This document shows positions 16,818-24,896 of a stretch of DNA of 64,000 bases, piece after piece; positions within the stretch are counted from its first letter, which is position 1; every line of letters starts with the position of its first letter. Source of the DNA: Microvirga lupini (lineage in GTDB: Bacteria; Pseudomonadota; Alphaproteobacteria; Rhizobiales; Beijerinckiaceae); assembly GCF_014191055.1 (NCBI RefSeq), contig NZ_JACHWB010000001.1, positions 1,375,973 through 1,439,972 of the forward strand, written 5' to 3'. Position numbers and translations under genes: made by a program. The notes beneath the pieces were generated by a model that was given only the letters and a program-made list of their open reading frames with translations, was not told the origin of the DNA and searched no databases.

Positions 16818-17800
16818 GCCGCCAACCTCGCGCCTATCGCCTCGACGATCCGAACATCACCACCGGCGCCGTGCAGGTGACGGAGGAGCCCTTCGATGCC
16901 ATCGAAGCCGCCGATGGCACTGTGGTGCCCATGGGCAGCAAGCGCCGGGCGCCCTGGCTCGGCATCCTGCTGTCCGCGCTCTCGGGGCTCCTTCTGCTGG
17001 GCCTAGGGCTTGCCATCGAGAACCTGATTGTCGATCTGTACCGGATTGCCCCGTGGCTGGGCTGGGTGGCGCTTGCTCTCGCGGTGCTGGCGGTGCTGGC
17101 CTTCCTGGCCATTATCGGCCGGGAGGTTTCGGGGATCTGGCGCGAGCAGAAGATCGAAAGCCTGCGCGAGGCTGCGGTCGATGCGCTGGCCGTCAAGGAC
17201 CACAAGGCCGCCAAGGGCATCGTGGCGGATCTCATCAGCCTCTATGGCGGCCGGGCCGCGGCCGCTCAGGGGACCGCTCGCCTCAAGGGGCTCTCCGACG
17301 AGATCATCGACGCGGACGACCGCCTCGCCATTGCCGAGCGGGAGCTCCTCGAGCCCCTCGACGCACAGGCCAAGCGTGCGATCGCAGGCGCAGCCAAGCA
17401 GGTCTCGCTCGTCACGGCCGTGAGCCCGCGGGCCATCGTCGATGTGGCGTTCGTGATCTTCGCGGCCGTGCGTCTCCTACGAACTTTGGCCCGGATCTAC
17501 GGTGGCAGACCCGGCTTCTTCGGCTTCCTGCGGCTTGCCAAGGCCGCCTTCAACCACCTTGCGGTCACCGGGGGCGTGGCGGTGGGCGACAGCCTCATGC
17601 AGCAGGTGCTGGGCCTCGGTCTCGCGGCGCGGATCTCGGCCAAGCTTGGCGAGGGGGTGCTGAACGGGCTCATGACGGCCCGGTTCGGCCTGGCGGCCCT
17701 ATCCGTCTGTCGGCCGCTTCCCTTCATCCGAGAGGAGGCGCCCAAGATCGGCGACGTCGCCGGGGAACTCGTCAGCCGGGCGGAGGCGGCGGCCTCCTGA
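16814..17800 (+). CDS. ycjF: YcjF-family (DUF697/TIGR01620) membrane protein
   Basis: A 328-residue inner-membrane protein. Two adjacent transmembrane helices lie at about 48-70 and 80-101, preceded by a polar N-terminus. A soluble helical middle region follows, then a hydrophobic C-terminal DUF697 region (AVSPRAIVDVAFVIFAAVRLLRTLARIYGG... GGVAVGDSLMQQVLGLGLAAR). It overlaps ycjX by 4 bp. The known YcjX/YcjF pairing in envelope stress suggests a membrane partner for that P-loop protein. No pspA or pspF is in the window, so Psp control cannot be assumed. Confidence 0.92.
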   Translation: MSRQPRAYRLDDPNITTGAVQVTEEPFDAIEAADGTVVPMGSKRRAPWLGILLSALSGLLLLGLGLAIENLIVDLYRIAPWLGWVALALAVLAVLAFLAIIGREVSGIWREQKIESLREAAVDALAVKDHKAAKGIVADLISLYGGRAAAAQGTARLKGLSDEIIDADDRLAIAERELLEPLDAQAKRAIAGAAKQVSLVTAVSPRAIVDVAFVIFAAVRLLRTLARIYGGRPGFFGFLRLAKAAFNHLAVTGGVAVGDSLMQQVLGLGLAARISAKLGEGVLNGLMTARFGLAALSVCRPLPFIREEAPKIGDVAGELVSRAEAAAS

Positions 17801-17888
17801 TGGTGCGACATATCGTTCGGCCTGAGCCTATCCAAGGCTCATAAGGGGTGCCGGGGCCAATTAGACAAATCGATGACGCTTTATCTCG

Positions 17889-17917
17889 TTGTCGCGGTCC
17901 CTGCTTGCCTATATAGG
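17889..17917 (+). promoter_or_regulatory. Predicted sigma-70 promoter of dksA
   Basis: TTGTCG (17889-17894), a 17-bp spacer and TATAGG (17912-17917), 35 bp upstream of the dksA start. The match to the housekeeping consensus is good for a high-GC genome. Confidence 0.5.
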
Positions 17918-17951
17918 GGCGCCACGGTTCATCGGGGAAGAACGGCTGAAC

Positions 17952-18371
17952 ATGACAGATAGCGTGATTGATGAAGGCTACCGTCCGACAGAAGACGAGC
18001 CTTTCATGAATGAGCGGCAGAGGGAGTATTTCAGGCGCAAGCTGATCCGCTGGAAGCACGACATCCTCAAAGAGGCTCAGGAAACCCTCGCGACGCTGCA
18101 GAGCGAGAACGAGAATCACCCTGACCTTGCGGATCGCGCCTCATCGGAAACGGATCGCGCCATCGAGCTTCGCGCCAGGGATCGTCAGCGCAAGCTGATC
18201 GCCAAGATCGACGCGGCGCTCGCACGGATCGAGGATGGCTCTTACGGCTATTGCGAGGAGACGGGCGATCCGATCTCCCTCAAGCGCCTGGAGGCCCGCC
18301 CCATCGCGACGCTCTCCCTTGAGGCTCAGGAACGCCACGAGCGTAACGAGCGGGTCTACCGGGACGACTGA
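17952..18371 (+). CDS. dksA: RNA polymerase-binding transcription factor DksA
   Basis: A 139-residue DksA/TraR-family protein that binds the RNA polymerase secondary channel and acts with ppGpp on rRNA and amino-acid promoters. The coiled-coil arm contains the tip aspartate region (HPDLADRASSETDRAIELRARDR). The globular part has GYCEETGDPISLKRLEARPIATLSLEAQERHE. Of the four zinc cysteines of E. coli DksA only the first remains, giving C-x2-T-x17-S-x2-A, the pattern described for Rhodobacter sphaeroides DksA, which is functional without zinc. The ATG at 17952 gives the expected N-terminus. A promoter lies just upstream and an intrinsic terminator follows, so it is monocistronic. Confidence 0.95.
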   Translation: MTDSVIDEGYRPTEDEPFMNERQREYFRRKLIRWKHDILKEAQETLATLQSENENHPDLADRASSETDRAIELRARDRQRKLIAKIDAALARIEDGSYGYCEETGDPISLKRLEARPIATLSLEAQERHERNERVYRDD

Positions 18372-18392
18372 TCCGGTCCTGCCAAACATACG

Positions 18393-18423
18393 AAAAAAGG
18401 GCTCCGCACGCGGAGCCCTTTTT
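18393..18423 (+). terminator. Bidirectional intrinsic terminator after dksA
   Basis: A 13-bp perfect stem (AAAAAGGGCTCCG / CGGAGCCCTTTTT) with a 4-base loop. A- and T-tracts lie on either side, between the convergent dksA and FliO-like genes. Confidence 0.9.
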
Positions 18424-18451
18424 CTTTGGTCGCTGGCAGGGGAGCCTAGGC

Positions 18452-19705
18452 TCACCCTTTCTTGTTCGGATCGAGGGGGCGTCCCAGAAGGCGTGCAAAC
18501 TCCGCTTCGATATCCTCGACCGAGAACGGGTCGGCGGCCTTCTGCGCCGAGGCGGGTTCCTTGGCCTGGGGCGGCAGGGGAGCGGATGCGGGCGCAGGCG
18601 GGGCGGTCCGGACCGGCTCGACGGCTGGTGCGGTCTGAGCCGGAGCGGGAGTGTCAGGCTCCTCGGCGCGATCCTCTTCCTCCGCAGGTTCGTCAAAGGA
18701 CGTAACGGGCTCCTCTTCGGCCGGCTGCGGCTCGAGAGGGGTATCCTCCTCATCGCTCACATCTTCATACACGGCAGGCGAGGTCGCGCTGACCGGCGCT
18801 GTCGGAGCCACCACCGCCGGAGGCGGAACGGGGCTCGCCGGGCGCTTCAGGGCCTCTTCGAGCTGCTTTGCCATATCCGACAGCAGGTTGGCGTCGGGGG
18901 CCGGCCGCTCGCTCGCTGCTGGCTCGGGCGGCCGGACAGGCTCAGGCGGTTGCACAGGCGCCGGCGGCACTGGCGTTGCCCGCGACTGGAACGGCGGCGG
19001 CGTGAAATGAGGACGCGGCTCCGGGCGTTCCACCGGAGGAGGCGAGGGCGGGGCAGCAGGTGCAGGTGGCGCAGGAGGCGTGTTCTGGAATGACGAGGTC
19101 CTCGCCTCGGCGCGCAGCCCTTGGATCGAGGGAGAAGCGGACGTCGCGACGGCATCCGGCTTCAGGACCGGCTCGGGATGGGCCGGAACCGGCGCGCTGA
19201 CGGTCGCCACCGGGGACAGCTCCTCCTCGATGTCGGATTCCTCAGACGGGCGGCGCACGAAGGCCCCTAGCTGGGCGGCGAGCTGGCTCTCGATGGAAGG
19301 CCGGCCATTGTTCTCGACCTGAGGAGCGCGAGGCGCTTGATCCAGCGAGGGCTCGAAGCGCTCCGCGCCCATGTCTACCGGGGGAGCGGGAACGCGCGCG
19401 CCGGCAACCCGGACGATGTTGGTCTCGATCACCACATCGTTGGGGCCGCCGATGAGGAGGAGGTGCTCGACATTGTCTCTGCGCAGCAGAAGGAGCTGCC
19501 GCTGCCGGTCGAGGTCATACACATCCACGATGCCCAGCCGCGGCTGTCGGCTGCGGCCGCCGCGATCGCTGCCCGGCATGATCAGGCGGCCACCCCAGAC
19601 CTTGCGCAGGACGAGCCCTAAGAGCACGAGCAGGATCAGAATGATCGCGAAGGCGATTGCAAATTGAACTGCCCGCGGTGCTTCGAGACCGAAAAGAGAT
19701 GACAC
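18452..19705 (-). CDS. FliO-like membrane protein with long proline-rich tail
   Basis: A 417-residue protein. One hydrophobic helix (about 14-33) is followed by a FliO-like domain at 50-105: RLGIVDVYDLDRQRQLLLLR, then RDNVEHLLLIGGPNDVVIETNIV. This is the SH3-like cytoplasmic domain seen in FliO, the small accessory protein of the flagellar export gate. The remaining 300 residues are a disordered tail rich in P, A and E, far beyond normal FliO length (about 100-150). No other flagellar gene is present, and whether it serves flagella is unknown. It is divergent from cckA across a 387-bp gap with a perfect CtrA box 85-100 bp upstream of its start, which fits the known CtrA control of flagellar genes. 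Confidence 0.75.
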   Translation of the reverse strand: MSSLFGLEAPRAVQFAIAFAIILILLVLLGLVLRKVWGGRLIMPGSDRGGRSRQPRLGIVDVYDLDRQRQLLLLRRDNVEHLLLIGGPNDVVIETNIVRVAGARVPAPPVDMGAERFEPSLDQAPRAPQVENNGRPSIESQLAAQLGAFVRRPSEESDIEEELSPVATVSAPVPAHPEPVLKPDAVATSASPSIQGLRAEARTSSFQNTPPAPPAPAAPPSPPPVERPEPRPHFTPPPFQSRATPVPPAPVQPPEPVRPPEPAASERPAPDANLLSDMAKQLEEALKRPASPVPPPAVVAPTAPVSATSPAVYEDVSDEEDTPLEPQPAEEEPVTSFDEPAEEEDRAEEPDTPAPAQTAPAVEPVRTAPPAPASAPLPPQAKEPASAQKAADPFSVEDIEAEFARLLGRPLDPNKKG

Positions 19706-19789
19706 GATGAACTCTCAAACGTTGACTGGCCTTCGCAGGCCACTTCTGTGTTGGTTGTACCACATTGACTGCCAAAGCCACCGGCAAGG

Positions 19790-19805
19790 TTAACAGATGG
19801 TTAAC
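19790..19805. promoter_or_regulatory. Perfect CtrA-binding box between the FliO-like gene and cckA
   Basis: TTAA-CAGATGG-TTAAC matches the alphaproteobacterial CtrA consensus TTAA-N7-TTAAC exactly. It lies 85 bp upstream of the FliO-like gene and 288 bp upstream of cckA, inside the 387-bp gap 19706-20092, which otherwise holds no gene. A TAATAT -10-like hexamer at 20002-20007 is 86 bp before cckA, without a convincing -35. Confidence 0.7.
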
Positions 19806-20092
19806 GTCACTCGGCTTCGGCACAGGGCTGATGACACAGGAAAAGCTCGCTGTGATCCGTCCAAGATGGGGCCGACGGTCCTTACATCAAGGAAAATAAG
19901 GATTTCCTGTGACGGACCTCATCGTCGAGGCCTGCACCAACGCGACCGGCTCTTGCATCCTTCGCTGCCGCCGCCTTAGAGGTCGATCAATAAATACCGT
20001 GTAATATGATCGGAACAGATCGAGCGGTTGGCCGCAACCCTGCAGCCGGTGCCGTAAGGCACACCCGCCTCCGTTGAGGATGTAGAGATTTC

Positions 20093-22624
20093 ATGGCTTA
20101 CGAAGGCGATACGCCAAAGGGTTCGGCCATCGACCGTTCCGACCGTCACGGCCATATCGGATGGGTGCTGCTTCTGGCGAGCCTTCTTGTCGGCGCGACT
20201 CTGAGCCTGCGCTTTCTCGGCATCGAACAGGCGCAGCCTTTGATCCTCGCGCTTCTGGCGTTTTTCGCCATGGCGGGTGTCTTCTTCCTTTTCGCGATGG
20301 CGATCGGCGTCGTCCAGTTCTCTGGCCAGACTGTGCGCAACGATATCACCAAGCTCATGGCCGACACTTCGGGTGACGGCCTCGTGGTGGTCGAGGATGA
20401 CGGGCGCATCACCTATGCGAACGAGGCCTATCTTGCCTTCGCAGGATTGCAGGGCGGCGAGGTGTTGCCGGTCGAGCGCCTGTTCATTGGTGCGCCCGAA
20501 GTCTCCGAGGCCATCTACCGGCTGGCGCAGGCGGCGCGCGAGCATCGCACGGGCGCGGAGGAGATCCGCCTGTCTCCGTCGCTCAACGGTGCCCGGGAAT
20601 TCGGCTGGTACCGGGTGCGCGTGCGGCCCGTGCCGCGGCCAAGGGGGCGGCAGGCGGCACTCTGGGCCATCTCGGAAGTCACTCATGAACGGGAGCGCCA
20701 GGAGAATGTTTTTCAGGAGCTCCAGCATGCCATCGACTACCTCGATCACGCCCCCGCGGGCTTCCTGTCCGTCGATCCCGGCGGCTCCATTGTCTATCTG
20801 AACGCGACGCTGGCGTCCTGGCTCGACTACGATCTCGCGCAGGTCGGCTCCGGCGGCCTGAGCCTTTCCGATATCGTGCCGGGTGACGTGGCATCGATGA
20901 TGACGTCGTTCTCCGGCGAGCCGGGCAGCGTGCGCACGGAGACCTTCGATCTCGACCTGCGCCGACGCAACGGCGAGTTCCTGCCGGTGCGCCTCTATCA
21001 CCGGATCGCCTTCGGGCAGGACAGCCGCATGGGGGCATCCCGCACGCTCGTTCTGAACCGCTCGGCCGGAGGGGAGGTTGACGAAGGACAGCGCGCGGCC
21101 GAGGTGCGCTTTGCGCGCTTCTTCAACAACACGCCCATTGCAATTGCGACCGTTGATCGTGCGGGCCGGATCGTCCATGCAAACGCTCCGTTCTCAAGGC
21201 TCTTCGGCGCGCTGCCGCGCACCGGCGAGAACGGCCAGGACGGCCCCTCGATTCCCGACGTCTTCCGCGAGCGCGAGTCCATCGCGGCAGCCCTCAAGGC
21301 GGCGGCCGAGAACAAGGGCGACATTCCGCCCCTCGAACTGCAGACGGCGGCCGAAGGCGGCGGCTCGGTCCGCGTGTGGGTGACGCCCGTCGGCGATACC
21401 GGCGCGGACGGCGAGACGGCGATCCTTTATGCTCTCGACACCACCGACTTCCGCAAGGTCGAGGAGCAGCTGGCGCAGGCCCAGAAGATGAACGCGGTGG
21501 GACAGCTCGCCGGCGGCGTCGCGCACGACTTCAACAACGTCTTGCAGGCGATCATCGGCTACAGCGACCTGCTGCTCGCCAACCACAGGCCGACGGATCC
21601 GTCCTTCCAGGACATCATGCAGATCAAGCAGAACGCGAACCGGGCCGCGGGCCTCGTGCGCCAGCTGCTCGCCTTCTCGCGCCGCCAGACCCTGCGGCCG
21701 GAGGTGCTGAACCTCAACGACCAGCTCTATGATCTGTCCATGCTGCTCAAGCGGCTCCTTGGTGAGCGCGTGGCGCTGGATCTCAATCACGGTCGCGATC
21801 TGTGGTTCGTGAAGGCGGACGTGAACCAGTTCGAACAGGTGGTGGTGAACCTCGCGGTGAATGCTCGCGATGCCATGCCCGGCGGCGGCAAGCTCGCGAT
21901 CCGCACGGCCAATGTCACGGCGGTCGAGGCGGAGCGGCTCAATGTGAGCGCCATGCCGCCGGCCGATTATGTGATGGTCGAGGTGTCCGATACCGGCTCC
22001 GGCATGACGCCCGAGATCGTCGAGAAGATCTTCGAGCCGTTCTTCACCACCAAGGAGGTGGGCAAGGGTACGGGCCTCGGCCTGTCCACCGTGTTCGGCA
22101 TCGTCAAGCAGTCCGGCGGGTATATCGACGTGGATTCGACCCCGGGCCAGGGCACGACCTTCCGCATCTACCTGCCGCGGCACATTCCGGCCGTGCAGGA
22201 GGTTGTCGAGGAGGTAAAGCCAGAGGTGGCCAAGAAACCGGCCGCCGACATGACCGGGCAGGGCACGATCCTGCTCGTCGAGGACGAGGACCCGGTCCGC
22301 GCCGTGAATGCCCGGGCGCTCTCGGCCCGCGGTTACACGGTGCTGGAGGCGGCCTCCGGCATCGAGGCCATGGAGATCATCGAGCAGCGCGGCGCACCCG
22401 TCGACCTCGTGGTCTCCGACGTGGTCATGCCCGAGATGGACGGCCCGACCCTGCTGGGCGAGCTGCGCAAGCTCTACCCGGATCTGAAGGTGATCTTCGT
22501 CTCCGGCTATGCCGAAGAGGCCTTCCGCAAGAACCTGCCCGAAGGGGAGGAGTTCAACTTCCTGCCCAAGCCCTTCAGCCTGCGCCAGCTGGTCGAGACG
22601 GTGAAGCAGGTCATCGACCGTTAA
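20093..22624 (+). CDS. cckA: Cell-cycle hybrid histidine kinase CckA
   Basis: An 843-residue membrane histidine kinase. Two transmembrane helices lie at about 22-45 and 51-73, followed by tandem PAS domains (about 95-460). The HisKA region holds the phospho-accepting H478 in [20 protein letters not shown]. HATPase_c has [20 protein letters not shown] and the [15 protein letters not shown] lid. The C-terminal receiver has phosphate acceptor D776 in [12 protein letters not shown] and the conserved lysine in [10 protein letters not shown]. This order is that of CckA, which autophosphorylates and passes phosphate through its receiver to the HPt ChpT, then to CtrA and CpdR, controlling the cell cycle, division and motility. 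The start ATG gives [11 protein letters not shown] CtrA box upstream suggests feedback. Confidence 0.96.
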   Translation: MAYEGDTPKGSAIDRSDRHGHIGWVLLLASLLVGATLSLRFLGIEQAQPLILALLAFFAMAGVFFLFAMAIGVVQFSGQTVRNDITKLMADTSGDGLVVVEDDGRITYANEAYLAFAGLQGGEVLPVERLFIGAPEVSEAIYRLAQAAREHRTGAEEIRLSPSLNGAREFGWYRVRVRPVPRPRGRQAALWAISEVTHERERQENVFQELQHAIDYLDHAPAGFLSVDPGGSIVYLNATLASWLDYDLAQVGSGGLSLSDIVPGDVASMMTSFSGEPGSVRTETFDLDLRRRNGEFLPVRLYHRIAFGQDSRMGASRTLVLNRSAGGEVDEGQRAAEVRFARFFNNTPIAIATVDRAGRIVHANAPFSRLFGALPRTGENGQDGPSIPDVFRERESIAAALKAAAENKGDIPPLELQTAAEGGGSVRVWVTPVGDTGADGETAILYALDTTDFRKVEEQLAQAQKMNAVGQLAGGVAHDFNNVLQAIIGYSDLLLANHRPTDPSFQDIMQIKQNANRAAGLVRQLLAFSRRQTLRPEVLNLNDQLYDLSMLLKRLLGERVALDLNHGRDLWFVKADVNQFEQVVVNLAVNARDAMPGGGKLAIRTANVTAVEAERLNVSAMPPADYVMVEVSDTGSGMTPEIVEKIFEPFFTTKEVGKGTGLGLSTVFGIVKQSGGYIDVDSTPGQGTTFRIYLPRHIPAVQEVVEEVKPEVAKKPAADMTGQGTILLVEDEDPVRAVNARALSARGYTVLEAASGIEAMEIIEQRGAPVDLVVSDVVMPEMDGPTLLGELRKLYPDLKVIFVSGYAEEAFRKNLPEGEEFNFLPKPFSLRQLVETVKQVIDR

Positions 22625-22762
22625 AAAGGGAAGCAGCTTCGAGCCGGAGGATTCCGAAGCGCGCACCCGTGCTTCTACACATGATCCTCTATGTGCGGAT
22701 CAGCACAGTAATGGTCTTTGAAACATAATATCATATTGTGAACTCTGATAGGAGGACACGAT

Positions 22763-23248
22763 ATGCAGACTTCATATTCCAGGGCAGGTGTTACCCTCGT
22801 CCTGCGGACCAAGATCCTGGCACCCTTTCTCATCGTCTTCTCGGGTATGATTGCGCCCGCACTGGCTGAGGCAACCCAGGACAGCGAGAGTTGCCGGCAG
22901 ATCACTGCGGCTCTCATGAACGGCAATGTCGACATGGCCGTTGCCGCGCTCAATCCCAAAGCATCCGAGCAGGCGGAAACCCGTGAGAGCCTAGTACGGC
23001 TGAACTACGCTTTGATCGGCTTGGTCAAGGGGAAGACCCCGCGCCTGGAGCGCACGCTGCCGGACATCGATGTGGAAAACCATCAGGCGTCTTTGCAGAT
23101 ATGGAGCTTCGGTGATCGGGAGGTGTATCTCGTCGGCTGCCTTCCCTTCCGCGAGCGAGGCAAGATGTATTTTGATCTTCAGCTTCGCAATTCTGTCGAT
23201 GACATCAGGCACCACATGAATCTCAAGCTGAAGCAGATCCGGGCATAG
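22763..23248 (+). CDS. Hypothetical secreted protein
   Basis: A 161-residue protein of unknown function. Positively charged residues at 1-18 are followed by a hydrophobic stretch (ILAPFLIVFSGMIAPALAEA), a Sec signal with likely cleavage after ALA near residue 35. The mature part has two cysteines, one in SCRQI and one in VGCLPF, and a helix-rich fold with no known motif. The ribosome site GGAGGACACGAT is excellent. It lies between cckA and recA on the same strand, 138 bp after cckA, in slightly lower-GC surroundings, and probably has its own promoter. Confidence 0.75.
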   Translation: MQTSYSRAGVTLVLRTKILAPFLIVFSGMIAPALAEATQDSESCRQITAALMNGNVDMAVAALNPKASEQAETRESLVRLNYALIGLVKGKTPRLERTLPDIDVENHQASLQIWSFGDREVYLVGCLPFRERGKMYFDLQLRNSVDDIRHHMNLKLKQIRA

Positions 23249-23320
23249 GAAGGCAGGTGAGCCTCCTGCCTGTTTCGAGATGAGCCGCGTCTTGAACGAC
23301 GGCTCTGCTAAACCTTTGAT

Positions 23321-23336
23321 TTAACTGTTCTTTAAC
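23321..23336. promoter_or_regulatory. Perfect CtrA-binding box upstream of recA
   Basis: TTAA-CTGTTCT-TTAAC, an exact match to TTAA-N7-TTAAC, lies 147-162 bp upstream of the recA start and 46 bp before the LexA box. Control of DNA-repair genes by CtrA has been reported in some alphaproteobacteria; a role here is inferred. Confidence 0.65.
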
Positions 23337-23381
23337 CCTGCGTCATCGTGCCCGCCGCTGGATCTGTGAATTCCTGAACGA

Positions 23382-23396
23382 GAACGAAAAAAGAAC
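23382..23396. promoter_or_regulatory. LexA (SOS) box of recA
   Basis: GAAC-GAAAAAA-GAAC is an exact match to the alphaproteobacterial SOS operator GAAC-N7-GAAC (GTTC-N7-GTTC on the other strand). It abuts a -35-like TTGTAA (23397-23402), followed by an AT-rich -10 region (CATATATT, 23421-23428). The recA ATG is 87 bp downstream. LexA bound here would cover the promoter. Confidence 0.9.
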
Positions 23397-23482
23397 TTGT
23401 AAGGGGGAACAAAGTGAGTACATATATTCTCTCAACACCGCGTTGAGATTCACTCTTCCTCCTGCCATAAGGATGTTAGGTC

Positions 23483-24577
23483 ATGTCACAGTCCTCCCTG
23501 AGACTGGTGGAAAGCTCATCAATGGATAAAGATAAATCGAAAGCTCTCGACGCGGCGCTCTCGCAGATCGAACGCGCCTTCGGCAAGGGCTCAATCATGC
23601 GGCTCGGCAAGGGGCAGCAGCCGGTTGAGATCGAAACCGTCTCGACGGGTTCGCTCGGCCTCGACATCGCGCTCGGCGTGGGCGGTCTGCCCCGCGGCCG
23701 CATCATCGAGATCTATGGGCCGGAATCGTCCGGTAAGACCACGCTGGCGCTGCACACCATTGCCGAAGCCCAGAAGAAGGGCGGCGTCTGCGCCTTCGTG
23801 GACGCGGAGCACGCGCTCGACCCGGTCTATGCCCGTAAGCTCGGGGTCAACCTGGACGATCTCCTGATCTCCCAGCCCGATACGGGCGAGCAGGCCCTTG
23901 AGATCGCCGACACTCTGGTCCGCTCCGGCGCGGTCGACGTGCTGGTCATCGACTCGGTAGCGGCGCTGACCCCGAAGGCCGAGCTCGATGGCGAGATGGG
24001 CGAGGTCCAGCCGGGCCTCCAGGCCCGTCTCATGAGCCAGGCCCTGCGCAAGCTCACCGGTTCGATCTCGCGGTCGAACACCATGGTGATCTTCATCAAC
24101 CAGATCCGCATGAAGATCGGCGTCATGTACGGCAGCCCTGAGACGACGACGGGCGGCAACGCCCTGAAGTTCTACGCCTCCGTGCGCCTCGACATCCGCC
24201 GCGTCTCGACGCTCAAAGATCGCGACGATCCGATCGGCAACCAGGTGCGCGTGAAGGTCGTGAAGAACAAGGTCGCTCCGCCCTTCAAGCAGGTCGAGTT
24301 CGACATCATGTTCGGCGAGGGCGTGTCCAAGGTGGGCGAGCTCATCGATCTCGGCGTCAAGGCCGGCATCGTCGACAAGTCCGGTGCCTGGTTCTCCTAC
24401 GACAGCCAGCGCCTCGGCCAGGGCCGCGAGAACGCCAAGCAGTTCCTGCGCGACAACCCTGAGGTTGCAGGCAAGATCGAGGCACTCATCCGCCAGAATG
24501 CCGGCCTGCTCGCAGACCGCATCCTGGATCAGGCGACCCCGACCGCCGACGACCTGGACGAGGGTTCCGCAGAATAA
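23483..24577 (+). CDS. recA: Recombinase RecA
   Basis: A 364-residue RecA, the ATP-dependent strand-exchange recombinase and SOS coprotease. Walker A is G79-PESSGKT. Walker B lies in [12 protein letters not shown]. The L1/L2 and ATP-cap segments ([22 protein letters not shown] in pieces, [28 protein letters not shown]) are intact. The length is normal. The start [10 protein letters not shown] matches alphaproteobacterial RecA N-termini; an internal ATG at 23522 is less likely. It is regulated by the upstream LexA box and possibly CtrA. A terminator hairpin follows the stop. Confidence 0.98.
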   Translation: MSQSSLRLVESSSMDKDKSKALDAALSQIERAFGKGSIMRLGKGQQPVEIETVSTGSLGLDIALGVGGLPRGRIIEIYGPESSGKTTLALHTIAEAQKKGGVCAFVDAEHALDPVYARKLGVNLDDLLISQPDTGEQALEIADTLVRSGAVDVLVIDSVAALTPKAELDGEMGEVQPGLQARLMSQALRKLTGSISRSNTMVIFINQIRMKIGVMYGSPETTTGGNALKFYASVRLDIRRVSTLKDRDDPIGNQVRVKVVKNKVAPPFKQVEFDIMFGEGVSKVGELIDLGVKAGIVDKSGAWFSYDSQRLGQGRENAKQFLRDNPEVAGKIEALIRQNAGLLADRILDQATPTADDLDEGSAE

Positions 24578-24604
24578 GGTTTTGCTCTCCTTCAAGGGCA
24601 AATG

Positions 24605-24636
24605 AAGGCCGTCGCGAGAGATCGCGGCGGTCTTTT
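24605..24636 (+). terminator. Intrinsic terminator of recA
   Basis: An 11-bp hairpin with two G-T pairs (GGCCGTCGCGA / TCGCGGCGGTC), followed by TTTT, begins 28 bp after the recA stop. Confidence 0.75.
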
Positions 24637-24668
24637 CGTTTGTTCTCCTCAGGGGAACGAAGCGAAGG

Positions 24669-24769
24669 CGTCATCCCCGGTGGCCGCAGGCCGGGAAGGG
24701 GATCCACGATCAGGCTCATGTTGATGGATTCTCTTCCTCTCCGCTGACGCTCTGGCCGGGAATGACACT
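24669..24769. repeat. Dispersed repeat, family R3 (GTCATCCCC...GGGAATGACAC)
   Basis: About 100 bp bounded by GTCATCCCC and GGGAATGACAC, with internal GGGATCCAC and a TTCCTCTCCGCTGACGCTC-like middle. A second copy with the same order of elements lies at 63702-63804. It fills most of the 319-bp gap between recA and alaS, which holds no gene. No coding or transposase signal is seen. Confidence 0.7.
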
Positions 24770-24896
24770 AGGGGACAATCGCCCCCTAGATTAGACGAGA
24801 CGCCGCCTCGACAGGGCGGGCGCGGGCGGCTAAAACCGGCCACCATCACGTCTTTTCGGGCCCTGAAAAGCCCCTGCACCTTGAGCTTGAGAACCC

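Noticed and set aside
24669..24769. Remnant insertion sequence
   Set aside because: No transposase fragment and no target-site duplication; it behaves as a short palindromic intergenic repeat.
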